Below, piece by piece: positions 46,183-56,670 of a DNA stretch of 64,000 nucleotides; position 1 is the first letter of the stretch; each line of letters starts with the position of its first letter. Where the stretch lies: contig OU015540.1 in assembly GCA_907165065.1 (NCBI GenBank), positions 1,720,001-1,784,000 on the forward strand. Reading direction: 5' to 3'. Source of the stretch: Caprimulgus europaeus. Lineage: Eukaryota > Chordata > Aves > Caprimulgiformes > Caprimulgidae. Under the pieces are notes generated by a model. That model searched no databases and was not told the DNA's origin. It saw nothing but the letters and a program-made list of their open reading frames with translations. Made by a program: the position numbers and the translations under genes.

Positions 46183-47574
46183 TTAGGAAGGTGCTTCCCA
46201 GTGGGAATGGCAGCAGTCAGCCCCTCTGGTGAGCACTGTTACTTGGGGTGGGGAGGGAAAGGAGCTGGAAAGGTTGGGGGACATCCCATTGCTGCTGCCC
46301 TGGGATCCCTGTACCCCCTGAGAGCATCCCGCCTGCCCGGGCACTGCTGGAGGGGCCAGGCTGCGGGGTGGTGATGCTGGGGATGAGAAGTGGCCCTGAA
46401 AATGCTGGCACTGTCCAAAAAAACCCTCCACACCCCCCACCCCCCCAAAAAAGGAGGAAAAAAAAAAGGGGGTGGAAAATCCACAAGTGGCTTTTCTCTC
46501 TCGTTTGGGGGAGGGAGTTGTACGGGGCCCAGCATCGCTCACAAATGCTTTTAATAAAGTGTTCTTTCCTACGTCCAGGGGAAAGAAAACCAAACCCCAA
46601 ACCTCAAGCCTTTTCCCATTACATAAGGAGCAGATGCTGCTGGGCAGAGCCCTGGCTTCCCCACAGCACAGCCCCACAGCACAGCCCCACAGCACAGCAC
46701 AGCCGCACAGCACAGCCCCACAGCACAGCACAGCCCCACAGCTGCACGGCTCATCCCCTCCCCTCCTGCCATGGGGACACAGCTCCCTTTGCCAGGCACA
46801 ACCCTCCGGTGCCACCACCCCCAGCAACGGGATGGACATCCCTGAAACACCCTGTCCTGCCCCAAAGTGCTGCTGCCAAGAGCTGGCCCTGCTGCAGGAC
46901 CAAGCTTGGTGGGATGCTCCATCCTCATCCTCCTGCTCTGCCCTGGTTCCCACAGAGATTCCCCAAGCCGGGTCCAGGAGCTCTCCCTGCCCTTGTGTTG
47001 GTTGGCTTGGCCTCAAAAGTGACATTAAAAAACCTGTCCCTGGCTGGGTGAGGGGGCAGAGGTGTCTGGGGACAGGCAGGGGACACTCCTCTCCTTGCTG
47101 TCCCAAGGGACATGGGATGGAGCAGCCCCAGGGGTGCAGGGGAGACCCTCGAGTTTTAAAACCAGAATTTTTCCCAGTTCAGGCAAAATGGAAAGTCCCA
47201 GTAGGAAAGAGTCTGTCCAGTCCCAACTCTCCTCTCGGTTAAGTGAAACATCTCCCTTAGACTCGATGGTTGTGCTTTGTTTTCTCCATTATCACAGTTA
47301 ATATTTGGGTACTGAAACCTTTTAAAAGAGATTTCCCGATCCCTGGAGCTCGTCCTGGGCGTGGAGCAGCTCGTGGTTGGATCCCCACGTGTCTGCTGAC
47401 TCATACAAGTGGTTTGTGTCTGGATGGTGGATGTTTGGTGGCTGGATGAATATAGGCAGCTACACAGCAGCTCCTACACAAGCCATGTTGTTGTTTGGTG
47501 CCTCAGTTTCCCATTATAAACCAGTGCTTGCCTGCTGGGTGAAGTGCTCTGCCATCTGCTAAGACAAGTCCTAG
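46183..47574. other. Intronic stretch with a CACAG-rich simple repeat
   Basis: The long overlapping frames on both strands (46183-47242) come from GC-rich and repetitive DNA and carry no recognisable domain. A poly-C/poly-A/poly-G junction lies at 46430-46470. An imperfect CCCCACAGCACAG repeat lies at about 46665-46745. Confidence 0.5.
46665..46745. repeat. Imperfect CCCCACAGCACAG tandem repeat
   Basis: About six units of 10-15 bp built from CACAGC and CCCCACAG words. It explains the Gln/His/Ser-Pro repeats in the overlapping frames. Confidence 0.9.
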
Positions 47575-47808
47575 GCAGGAGCTCCTTCCTGGAGTCTCTT
47601 CAGGTACTGGGAGGCCACTGGAAGGTCTCCCTGGAGCCTTCTCTTCTCCAGGCTGAACAGCCCCAACTCTCTCAGCCTGTCCTCACAGCAGAGCTGCTCC
47701 AGCCCTGGCATCACCCTCGTGGCCTCCTCTGGGCTGGCTCCAGTAGCTCCATGTCCTTGTGCTGTTGGTGGCCCCAGCCCTGGAGGCAGCACTGCAGGGG
47801 GGTCTCAG
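47575..47808 (-). mobile_element. CR1 LINE internal fragment, older subfamily, antisense
   Basis: In + orientation it reads from GGAGCTCCTTCCTGGAGTC through CAGGCTGAACAGCCCCAACT to CTGGAGGCAGCACTGCAGG. It corresponds to the region upstream of the CR1 3' end and could be the continuation of the fragment at 46045 after an intervening insertion or rearrangement. The two may belong to one original copy. Confidence 0.88.
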
Positions 47809-49283
47809 GAGAGCGGAGCAGAGGGGCAGAATCCCCTCTGTTTTACATCGCAGGGGAGGGGGAGCCTGCGTGTGACCCCAAACATGACAGAGGGAAGGGG
47901 GACCCCGCTTGTGACAGCACAGGGGAAATGAAGCCATTTCAATCCCAGATGAGCCCCATGAGGAGCGAGCTCCATCTCTGCATCCATGGGGTTTCCATCA
48001 GCGAGGGCTCCCGTGTGGGACCATGGGATTGAGCTGGTGGGACGTGGTTGGGAGGCAGCAGTGAGAGCTGTTGGTCCCCTGGCACATCTGCATGGTCTCC
48101 CAGCAAGGGAATCCGTGGGGAGCAGCAGCAGCTCGGGGTGGCATTGGGTGTCGAGGGGCCACACTGGTGCTGTGCCCACAGGGACCCATGAGGTCCTTCC
48201 TGGCTGACCCTGCAGTCTCAGCACATGGAGCTCCACTTTTGGGGGAACCAAGTCCCCTCTTCTCCAGGACAGCCAGAGGGGACATGTCCATCTCCAAGAA
48301 GAAGGGGGAGATGAGGGGCTCTGGGGGATGAGAGGGGCTCTGGGGGATGAGAGGGGCTCTGAGGGATGAGAGGGGCTCTGGGGGATGAGAGGGGCTCTGG
48401 GCAGGTGCCTGTGCTGGTGGCAGAGGGGACCCGCTCTGCAGCCCCTGGCTCTCCTCAGAGGGTGACATGCCTGGGTAATTTCTCCGGCAATTAATTCCTC
48501 ATTAAAGTGCACAGGGGAACAATCAGGGCAGTGAGTTTCAGGCCGCACAATGGCTGGGCCCTCCGAGGTTTTCTGCCCTTTTTTTCTTTAAAAAAAAAAG
48601 GAAACAGTCTTTTTCTTTTAACTGCTTGCTGTCTGGAGGCAGAGGGGTGGGAGCCTTGGTGGGCATCTCCATCCTCATCCACAGCTTGGGCTTAGCCCCC
48701 CCCCCATGGGTGCTGACCCCGTGATGAGATTTTTTTCCTCTTTGCAGCCCTACATGGTGAGCTGGGACCTCCAGGATCCGTAACTGGGTTTGGAGACTGG
48801 GGTGAAAACCAACCCCATCCCAGAACATACATCTTGAGATGCCAGTCATCACCACTGAAACTCACTGGGGTGGAGAAGGAGAGGGCAGGAGGGATCTCCA
48901 GGGCTGGGAAATGGGTCATGGGGGACTTCCAAGGGAGACCAACAGCCCACAAGTGCCCTCTGGACATTGCTACTGGTGGGGCAGAGTGACTGGGAGTCTG
49001 TTCCTGGGGACAGACCCTGGGAGGACAAAAGTGATGCTGAGACAAGGTGAGCAGAAAGATGAGGCCCAGGCAGAGGAGCTCCTAGGAGGGCTTTTGAAGA
49101 CAAGGAGGTGACCTGTGGGGTGTGACAAGGCAGTGCCCCTGGCTGGCAGGAGGGGAAGGACAAAGGTGGTCACAGCTGGGGAGCCCCTGGGCATTTCTTG
49201 GCTGGATTTTGGGGCTTAATCCCGCTCGTCCCCATTGGAGCAGCTGTGCCCTGAGCCCTGACCGTGTCCCTTTCTCTCCCCAG
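47809..49283. other. Intron 3' part, no further exon recognised
   Basis: GC-rich sequence with a 19-bp minisatellite at 48309-48400 and A/T runs at about 48581-48600. The sequence becomes pyrimidine-rich just before the exon 2 acceptor. No additional coding exon is required or seen. Confidence 0.55.
48309..48400. repeat. 19-bp minisatellite, about five copies
   Basis: Unit GATGAGAGGGGCTCTGGGG repeated head to tail with single-base variants. The first copy lacks two bases. The minus-strand frame PLSSPRAPLIPQSPS is its by-product. Confidence 0.93.
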
Positions 49284-49902
49284 GAGCCTGATGCCACGGA
49301 CACTGGAGGGGCAGATCACCATGGAGAAGACCCCCAGCTATTTTGTCACCAAGGAGGCTCCTCGGCGCATCTACAACATGTCCCGGGACACGAAGCTGAT
49401 CGTGGTGGTGCGGAACCCCGTCACCCGCGCCATCTCGGACTACACACAGACCCTCTCCAAAAACCCCACCATCCCCAGCTTCCAGGCTCTGGCCTTCAAA
49501 AACATCAGCACGGGCCTGATCGACACGAGCTGGAGCGCGGTGAGGATCGGGATCTACGCCAAACACCTGGACAACTGGCTGCAGTACTTCCCCCTCTCCA
49601 GGTTCCTCTTTGTCAGTGGGGAGAGGCTGGTCAGCGACCCGGCCGGGGAGATGGGTCGTGTCCAGGAGTTTCTGGGTCTCAAGAGGGTGGTGACGGACAA
49701 ACATTTCTATTTTAATGAGACCAAGGGCTTTCCCTGCCTGAAGAAGCCGGAGGGCGGCAGCAAGCCCCGCTGTCTGGGGAAATCCAAGGGGCGGCCGCAC
49801 CCCAAAATTGCCGGGCAGGTGGTCCAGCGCCTGCGGGAGTTTTACAGACCCTTCAACATGAAGTTTTATCAGATGACAGGGCAGGACTTTGGGTGGGACT
49901 GA
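49284..49902 (+). CDS. HS3ST6: HS3ST6 coding exon 2: sulfotransferase domain, C-terminal part
   Basis: Encodes the third base of codon 105 and residues 106-310, ending in TGA at 49900-49902. It completes the GAG 3-O-sulfotransferase domain. [10 protein letters not shown] continues directly from exon 1. The PAPS 3'-phosphate site [13 protein letters not shown] contains R148 and S156. The disulfide pair is C256 and C268, and G270 corresponds to the second open-gate glycine of 3-OST-3-type enzymes. The motif TKGFPCLKK and ending [12 protein letters not shown] are typical. Candidate N-glycosylation sites are N136, N178 and N249. The segments [16 protein letters not shown] and [10 protein letters not shown] fit HS3ST6 better than the HS3ST2, 3 or 4 sequences I remember. 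The total length of 310 aa is near the short HS3ST6 form. No frameshift or missing key residue is seen. Gate glycines predict gD-type substrate use (inference). Confidence 0.92.
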
Positions 49903-50175
49903 GCCATCCACAGGGCACACTGCCATGCTGGGACCTGCTCTGCTCTGCGGTGTGTGGAGCCAGGACTGCGGCCCAGGGATGCTGGTGGCTGCCGTGGGCC
50001 AGGGATGTCCGTGGCCACCCCAGCAGCAACCTCCTCCCTTCGTTCTAATTTATATTGGACCTTTTCTGGTGGGAAACGGATCCTCCTGGAGTAGAGAGAA
50101 ATATTTAAGAAATAAAACCACAGATGACCCTTCTCCCCTCCCTGACCAGATTAAATATTCTTCCATATAAATCTT
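49903..50175 (+). other. HS3ST6: HS3ST6 3' UTR (probable)
   Basis: This follows the stop codon directly and is free of repeats. It contains two polyadenylation words, AATAAA at 50111 and ATTAAA at 50150. If cleavage occurs 15-25 nt after the second, the 3' UTR is about 270 nt. Longer forms cannot be excluded. Confidence 0.65.
50111..50155 (+). terminator. HS3ST6: Polyadenylation signals of HS3ST6
   Basis: AATAAA occupies 50111-50116 and ATTAAA 50150-50155. A strongly GT-rich segment begins at about 50207 (GGGAGCGTGTGGGTGTGTGG) and could be the downstream element, favouring the second signal by spacing. Confidence 0.65.
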
Positions 50176-52260
50176 GCTCATCTATATTTAAACCGTGACC
50201 GTTCTGGATGGCAAAGTGGGAGCGTGTGGGTGTGTGGAGGGGTGCGTGGGTGTGCGTGTGTGGGGATGATGGTTCTGCCATCAGCAATAACAGCTTTGGA
50301 AACCAGTTGGTCACTGGGATGTGTGGCCAGTGGGTTTTTGCTGGAGCACATTGTGGAGCTGAGCGCAGGCAGTGGATGCCGTTGGGTAGGTGTTGGGTGA
50401 AGCCGGTGGATGCCGTTGGGTGTTGGGTGAAGCCGGTGGATGCTGTTGGGTGTTGGGTGCAGCCGGCTGAGCAGCAGATCTCAACGTGGGGTTTGTTTTG
50501 CAGACAGAAAATAAGTCTGGAGGAATTTCCTAGTTAAGAAAAACAATTAACAGTTTGAAGAAACGCCAGGTCTAGGGTTAGGGAGAGGGAGTTGCATATC
50601 ACCCACCTTCTCCTGTTCTTGCAGTAACCCAGATGATAAAGAGGGGCATTTCTAACCCTTAGGGTGAAAAGTTCTACTTCCCCTGAGCTCATCCAAGCAG
50701 AGCAAACAAAAGCCCCAAACTCTCACCTTGCAGTTCAATAATCTCAGCAGATTTTCAAATCCACAGCCATAGAGAGCCATCATGGGAGGCTACAGAAATT
50801 AGTTTAATCTGAATTAACTAGTTTTCCCTTAATTAAAGATGGAGAAAACATTTAATTAACCTCCAATATCTTATTAGTGACTTGTATTTGTCTCTTTAAT
50901 GAGCTCATTATGTGTTTTCAAGGGCCCTCAGGCCTTGCATTGTTTGCAAATATGTTTTGGCTGTGGTTTCTTCCATCCCAAAGCTGATGGTCTGGACGTC
51001 CCACCACCTCGCTGCTGCTCTCCAGGAGTGATGGAGGTGGCAGGTAGCGCTTCTCCTGGGTGCACACTGGGCACTGGCCTCTTTCATCTCAGCTCTGACA
51101 TGGTTTTACACTGGGCCATTGTGCTTTGACCCGCACAGATCTCTCCACTCTCCTGTCCCAGCTGCTGGCACCTCCTTGGTGCCCCGTGGAGGTGACGTGT
51201 GATTTCTGCACCGATGCTCTGGGCTGCAGCTGAGGTTCAGCACGTTGGATTTGTTCAGCCTTTGGGCTCATCTGGTTGCTGCTGGGACCAGTGACGTGTG
51301 AGGACAGGTTTAACGTGACATTGGAGTTAAATACAAACAGTTGCCTGTTCTGTGTGGGGAGCGCAGGCATCGCTGGTGTAGGTGTGTGAGTGGCACTGGG
51401 GACAGACTGGTGCCACTGGTGCGGTGCCAGAGCCTTGGAGGCTTTATGACCCATATTAAGAAACGGGGATATTGTACAAGAGTAGTAAGAAGAGATGAAA
51501 TTTGGGCTGGTTTTCTGCTGGTGAAAATCCCAGAGCCCTCGGAATTTCGTGGCCATTGCCGGGTGGGACTCAGCACCCTGTCCCACCCCGGGAATACGGG
51601 TGCCCCGGCCACCGCCCCGCTGGGGCTGGATGTCAGAGCGGCTGGAGCCTGTTGTCAGCCTCGCTGGCAGCTCCCTGTGATGGACTGCGCTCTGCTTGTT
51701 TAGGTTTTGTTTCCATCCATGACATTCGACCAAATTATTCTCCACGAAGGGCTTTAAAGTTTCCCAAGTGCCTGTGAAAGCCTGGAAACGCTGATAGTGA
51801 TCCTATTTCTCAGCTGAGTGACTGCATTCAGCCCCAGCCGTATTGATATGCAAAACCTCAAGGGTCTCGGCTCTAAAGATGGTTTCTGTCTGCCCTGTGA
51901 AAGGGAACCATACTTTTTTAAAGCCCGGCCCTTTCTAAAGCCCCACAATACCATATAGACTAGGCCATTTAAAGCATCTGAAGCGACCCAAAATGTATTG
52001 AAAGCTTGCTTTGCAGACTCATTAAGACTCCTCAATGGGTTCTGGCAAAGAGGGTGCCAGGGCTGACCGCAGGGATTAAGACTTTTGAAGTGTTACACAA
52101 ACCCCCTGCTTAAACTAATTGCTGCCCCGCAGCTCATGAGGTCAAGTATTTGTATTCATTGCCTCCAAGAGGAGCCACTTCTGGGTCTGTCCAGGTGAAG
52201 TCTGCACTTCATTAGATCAAGACAATAAAGTGGCTTTGGGTTGGTAGGGGGAAGGTGCCC
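50176..52260. other. Downstream stretch with candidate noncoding elements
   Basis: No gene is recognised. After a GT-rich tract and a 30-bp minisatellite, 50740-50930 is AT-rich with TTAATT words (CTTAATTAAAGATGGAG, CATTTAATTAACCTCC). 51700-52230 is a long, compositionally balanced, repeat-free block with words such as GTATTGATATGCAAAACCTC and CTTAAACTAATTGCTGCCCC. It reads like a cluster of conserved noncoding elements, and its frames have no domain. 50930-51700 is featureless. Confidence 0.4.
50371..50466. repeat. 30-bp minisatellite, about three copies
   Basis: Three imperfect copies of a ~30-bp unit containing GTGGATGCCGTTGGGTGTTG. The first copy has an internal change near GGTAGG. Confidence 0.88.
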
Positions 52261-52700
52261 GGGATGAGATCTCACAGGCTTAACACAGGACTGGGATGAG
52301 ATCTCACAGGCTTAACACAGAACTGGGATGAGATCTCACAGGCTTACACAGAACTGGGATGAGATCTCACAGGCTTACACAGAACTGGGATGAGATCTCA
52401 CAGGCTTAACACAGAACTGGGATGAGATCTCACAGGCTTAACACAGAACTGGGATGAGATCTCACAGGCTTACACAGAACTGGGATGAGATGTCACAGGC
52501 TTAACACAGAACTGGGATGAGATCTCACAGGCTTAACACAGAACTGGGATGAGATCTCACAGGCTTAACACAGAACTGGGATGAGATCTCACAGGCTTAA
52601 CACAGGACTGGGATGAGATCTCACAGATTTATCACAGGACTGGGATGAGATCTCACAGGCTGACACAGGACTGGGATGAGATCTCACAGGCTTATCACAG
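52261..52700. repeat. 32-bp minisatellite, about 14 copies
   Basis: Units of 31-32 bp start GGGATGAGATCTCACAGG and end with TTAACACAGAACT or TTACACAGAACT. Each unit carries the palindrome GAGATCTC (one has GAGATGTC). The last units are more diverged and run directly into a CR1 3' end whose own text, CTTATCACAGAATTG, resembles the unit. Confidence 0.96.
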
Positions 52701-52735
52701 AATTGTAGCAGTTGGAAAAGACCTTTAAGATCTCA
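52690..52735 (-). mobile_element. CR1 LINE 3' terminal remnant
   Basis: TATCACAGAATTGTAGCAG and GGAAAAGACCTTTAAGATC in + orientation match the last ~45 bp of an antisense CR1. The minisatellite abuts it and probably grew from its end. Confidence 0.75.
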
Positions 52736-53285
52736 CACCACCTTCCCCAGGTGAGGCTCATGCTGCCAGGGCCATGAGGGGCACCTGTGGGCTATAAATG
52801 CAGGGTGGGTGGGGGGCTGGACCTCTCCTTCAGGACCTGTCCCGACTGTGGAGAGCTGAGCTGGCATGGGGAACAGGATCTGACTGGTAAGGGGGAAGCT
52901 GCTGCTGGGAAGGTTGGGCATCTTTGTGCTGCTTGTGGTGGTGTTTGGGGATGGAGCAGTGTGGTGACACATAGCAGTGGTCAGGGAGGGTCTGTGGGTG
53001 TTGCTGCATCTCAAGATTTCCAGTGTTTGTGCTTGGGGTGTCCAAGAGGAGCTTGGTTGGTCCCATGGTGTAGCCCTGCATCTCCCTGAGCATTTGTGTG
53101 GTCATTCTCAGGCCACTGGTGCTTCTTTGGTTGTGATGGGGGTCCAGTGGCTTGTGGGAGCTGTGCAGCAAGCAGGGCTGGGCTGTCCCAGCAGACCACA
53201 GTTGTGCTTCCCAGCGAAAGGAGCTGCAGTGCAGACAGTGTTGCCTGCAAACCTCTGCCTCGTCCCACGCTTGAAGATGTCCAGG
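52736..53285. other. Downstream stretch, no gene recognised
   Basis: GC-balanced unique-looking sequence. The short frames on both strands show no domain. Confidence 0.5.
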
Positions 53286-53592
53286 GTCACAGAATGCTGG
53301 GGATTGGAAGGGTCATGATGCTTCTTGCTGCAGGGTCCACTGTGGTGGCCTTCCTTCCCAGCTGGCACAGAGCAAAGGTTCAGGGAGGGATATATGTGTC
53401 CCCTCAGAATCATTAAGGTTGGAATGAGTGCTACATCTACATGTTTCTTCAGCACCTCCAGGGATGGGGACTCCACCACCTCCCTGGGCAGGCTGTCCCA
53501 ATGTCTGACCACTCTTTTGGGGAAGAAATTATTCCTAATATCCAACCTGAACCTCTCCCGGTGCAACTTGAGACCATAACCTCTTGAAGTGT
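53286..53592 (-). mobile_element. CR1 LINE 3' fragments, antisense, probably two pieces
   Basis: 53286-53320 (TCACAGAATGCTGGGGATTG) looks like a CR1 3' end. 53405-53592 (CAGAATCATTAAGGTTGG to CAACTTGAGACCATAACC) is a separate, clearer CR1 3' segment of an older subfamily, encoding the [18 protein letters not shown] pseudo-peptide on the minus strand. The ~85 bp between them is not recognisable CR1. Confidence 0.82.
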
Positions 53593-56390
53593 CCTGCCAT
53601 CCTGCAAAGTCTCCCCAGCACCACACGTGGCCCTTGAGCAGCATCTGGGGCTGCCAAGGCCACTGCCTTGTGCTCTGGTTTTGATCTTGACATGATCTCA
53701 ATACACAGAATAAACTCAAGCTGTAGTCTCCAGTAGACAAGAAAATGCCCACGCAGAGGGAGAGGCTGCTGTAATTGCAACCAGGTGCCCAGTGGTGGCT
53801 TCCAAGTCATGTAGAGCGTGGGCTGGATCCCACATGTGGGCACAAATAAGCACCATCAGGTGTAGGCAGCTCCAGGGTACACAAATGGAAAGCAGAAAAT
53901 GAAATACATGGCACTTGTGTCTAATCCTGGAGGGAGCTGAGCTGCCTTTGTTCAACCAGTGCCCTGATGTTGGGTGAGGTTATTCACTGGTTGAACTGGA
54001 GGTGGGGTGAGATGAGCACAGCCCATGTGCTCAGCCCCTCTGGAAGCCTGTGAGCAGGCAGTGAGATGCTCTTAGGAAAATAATAGTTACTGAAATAATT
54101 AACCAAATTATTTGTGAGCATCTTACTGGGATTAGCCTCTGTCCAAACTGGGGCAGGGCATATTGCTGGCATGTCCCCACCCTGAGGGTGTCTCTGAGGG
54201 TCCTGTTCCAGGTGAGGGCTGGATGTCCCAGCCCAGGTCCCCACCAGCCACTCCCACCTCCAAACCCCATGGCTCTGGAGAGCAAATGTGCAAGATGTGC
54301 AGGTGATGTGGCTGTGGGGAGGAAACTGCCTCCACTAAGTTTATTTGCATTTCGTGGTGCAAAAAAAAGGTGTTTTTGGGGCTCTTCTGGAAACGGAACT
54401 TGTTCAGGTTTAATTCTTACCTGGGTGATCAAACAGATGTGGTTTCTGGAGGAGGAGGGGTGCCAGGCTCAGCCTCCTCCTGTGCAGGTTTAACTCGATT
54501 GCAGGGACATTTTAACATCCTCTGGTCACCCTCTTCATTCTGGTTGCCTGGGATCATCTCCATCCTGCTGGGGCTGCCAGGGTGGGTGTGTGGGCTTGCA
54601 GGGGTGCTGCTGCATGTGGGATCTGTGACAAATGTGGTCAGGAAGCAGCAGCAGCATGTCTCCTTTGCTGGCAGCAGCCTTTTTCCTGCTCCAAGACTGG
54701 AGATTTTGGTCATGCTAAGGGGCCAGTTGGGCTGTGCACCCTTGCACAGGCTGGGTGCTTTCCCTGGCTAACACCAGAGCTCTGGTTTTTTTCTTTGATT
54801 AGAAACAGCAACACGTTGCCTCGCATAATTCATCAATTTATATCAACAGAAAGAATAAATTAGTGCCTTGCTGGCAAGATTTCCCTTGGTGGGAGGGGAG
54901 CTCCAGGCCTTAATCATATACCCACCATTGCTTCCCATGGATGTGGGGTAGAGGGACACATGGGACGTGGCACAGCCACCACTGCTCCTGTCCAGGGGCC
55001 ACGGACTCACAAAGTGGGCAAGAGGAGGAGGATGCCCGGAGCCTCTGGGGCTGGCTCATGGAGGGACACGGAGTGATGCTGCAGCTCATTACATGAGGGT
55101 CAGTATTAGAGGTGAGCAGTGGTGCTGGAGGGTCTGGATCAGCCCTGTTTCACCAGATTTAGGGTGGCTGGTGAGGACTGGTGCAGATGATGAAGCTGAT
55201 GCTCCCAGTGCCCAGGCAGGAGCGGGTTGGCATGGCTGTACCAGCTTTGCACCAGCTGCTGCCTCCAACCGTGCCTGAAAGTCAACAGGGAAAGAATTTC
55301 CCCCCTTTTCTTGTTGTTTTGGGTTTTTTTTCCTTTTGTTGTGAGTGCAAACTTCCATCTGACAGCAGGGGCTGATGGCTGGAGAGACATCCCACAGCAC
55401 GCTGCCGGCAGATGCCAGCGGGAAGGAAAGTGTGAGGGATGGAGGGCAGCGGGGGAGAGGCCGGGAAATTGGGAAATACTTCTGGTGGGGATCGGAAAGG
55501 GGCTTGTGCAACAGCCAGCCTTTAATTAAGGGTCTTTAAAGCGTTTTCCCAGCTGGTTAACATTGCCTTGCCATATTGGAGTGGTTTAGAAGCAGTGCTC
55601 CTTGGAATGACTCCCTTCCTGTCCGCCCCGTGCGGGGGTGACAGGTCCCCATGCCTTCACCTTCAGAGAAGCAAGGCCATGCCTGGGTGGAGAGGATGAG
55701 GAGCCCTCCACACTTGTAGAGGAGCAAGGCAAGGAAGAATCCTGTTTCTCTGACCTCCTTGCAGCACCAAAGTATCTTTAACACAGCTTCTGTGGTATCT
55801 AGAGTGGTCTATGGGGGAAGGATGCTGGTGGCATCACTGTGTGCTGGGAGAGGACAGTGTTGTTTCACACCTAGCACACAAACACTCGATTGGGAGTGCC
55901 AGATCCAGCTCTGGGATGGATACTGGTGCCAGAAACTAGCCATGGGGCTGTTGCTGGGTTGTGGAGAGGTCTGGGGCAGGTAGAGAAGGTCAAAGCTACA
56001 CCTAAAGTGCAGGAGCTCCCGCCCAGCAAGGTGGGCACGGTGATGGAACATGTGTATTGTCTCAATCGAAGTGGGCAAAGCTCACTGCTCTGTGCTGTAC
56101 CTGTGGCTGCACTGATGCTTTCTGTGTTGCTTCTAGGAAAACAAACAAAACCATAAAACAAAATGAAAAACCCCATAAAACCATCTGAGTCGGAGAAGGG
56201 TCAGTCTGGAGTGACCTTGGTGTGTGTGCAGCTGAGCCAGTGCTGTGGAGTTGCTTCACACCCAGCTAAGGGTGGGAGCATCCTCTGAGGATGTTTGATC
56301 CCCCTCTGGTATTGTTTGTGCCTGGCTGCCTTTGCTTTGGTGCTGTGGAGATGTGCTCATCATGGGACACGTCTGCTTTCTCTGCTGATG
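53593..56390. other. Downstream stretch, no gene recognised
   Basis: Short frames only. T-rich simple sequence at about 55310-55335. AT-rich patches at 54070-54125 and 54790-54870. No RNA gene, repeat family or regulatory element could be named. Confidence 0.5.
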
Positions 56391-56670
56391 GAGAGCCCCT
56401 CATGAATCTCCTGCCCATGGGGGACAGGAGATGGAACAGCCCCTTGGCAGAGCCCAATGCCCATGGAGCTGATCCATGGCAATGTTCCTCACCCCTGAGC
56501 TCTTGCGCTTGCAGACGGACAAACACAAAGTCCTTCAGTGCCAGGGACACAAATGCCAACACGGGGATGTTCTCAGCGTTTCTCTCCTGAGAAATCCCAG
56601 CTGAACCCAACCCCCAGCGCTGTTCTGGATGCTGAGAAGAACCAGCCCTGGCCCAGCTCACACCAGGACA
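56391..56670 (-). mobile_element. Truncated LTR of the same family (copy E)
   Basis: The U3 portion (about 280 bp) of the LTR on the minus strand. In + orientation it runs from AGCCCCTCATGAATCTCCTG to CTCACACCAGGACA. It breaks off at the point where the GAGCCA-type tandem tract lies in the full copies, so the rest was lost by deletion or recombination there. The retained part is close to copies A, C and D. Confidence 0.88.

Noticed and set aside
46183..47242. Overlapping frames of 256-307 codons on both strands
   Set aside because: GC-rich composition and the CACAG repeat account for the openness. No domain, splice logic or codon pattern supports a gene.
49122..49926. Frames of 197 (+) and 236 (-) codons overlapping HS3ST6 exon 2
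   Set aside because: They are shadows of the real exon in other frames. Only the frame giving the sulfotransferase domain is retained.
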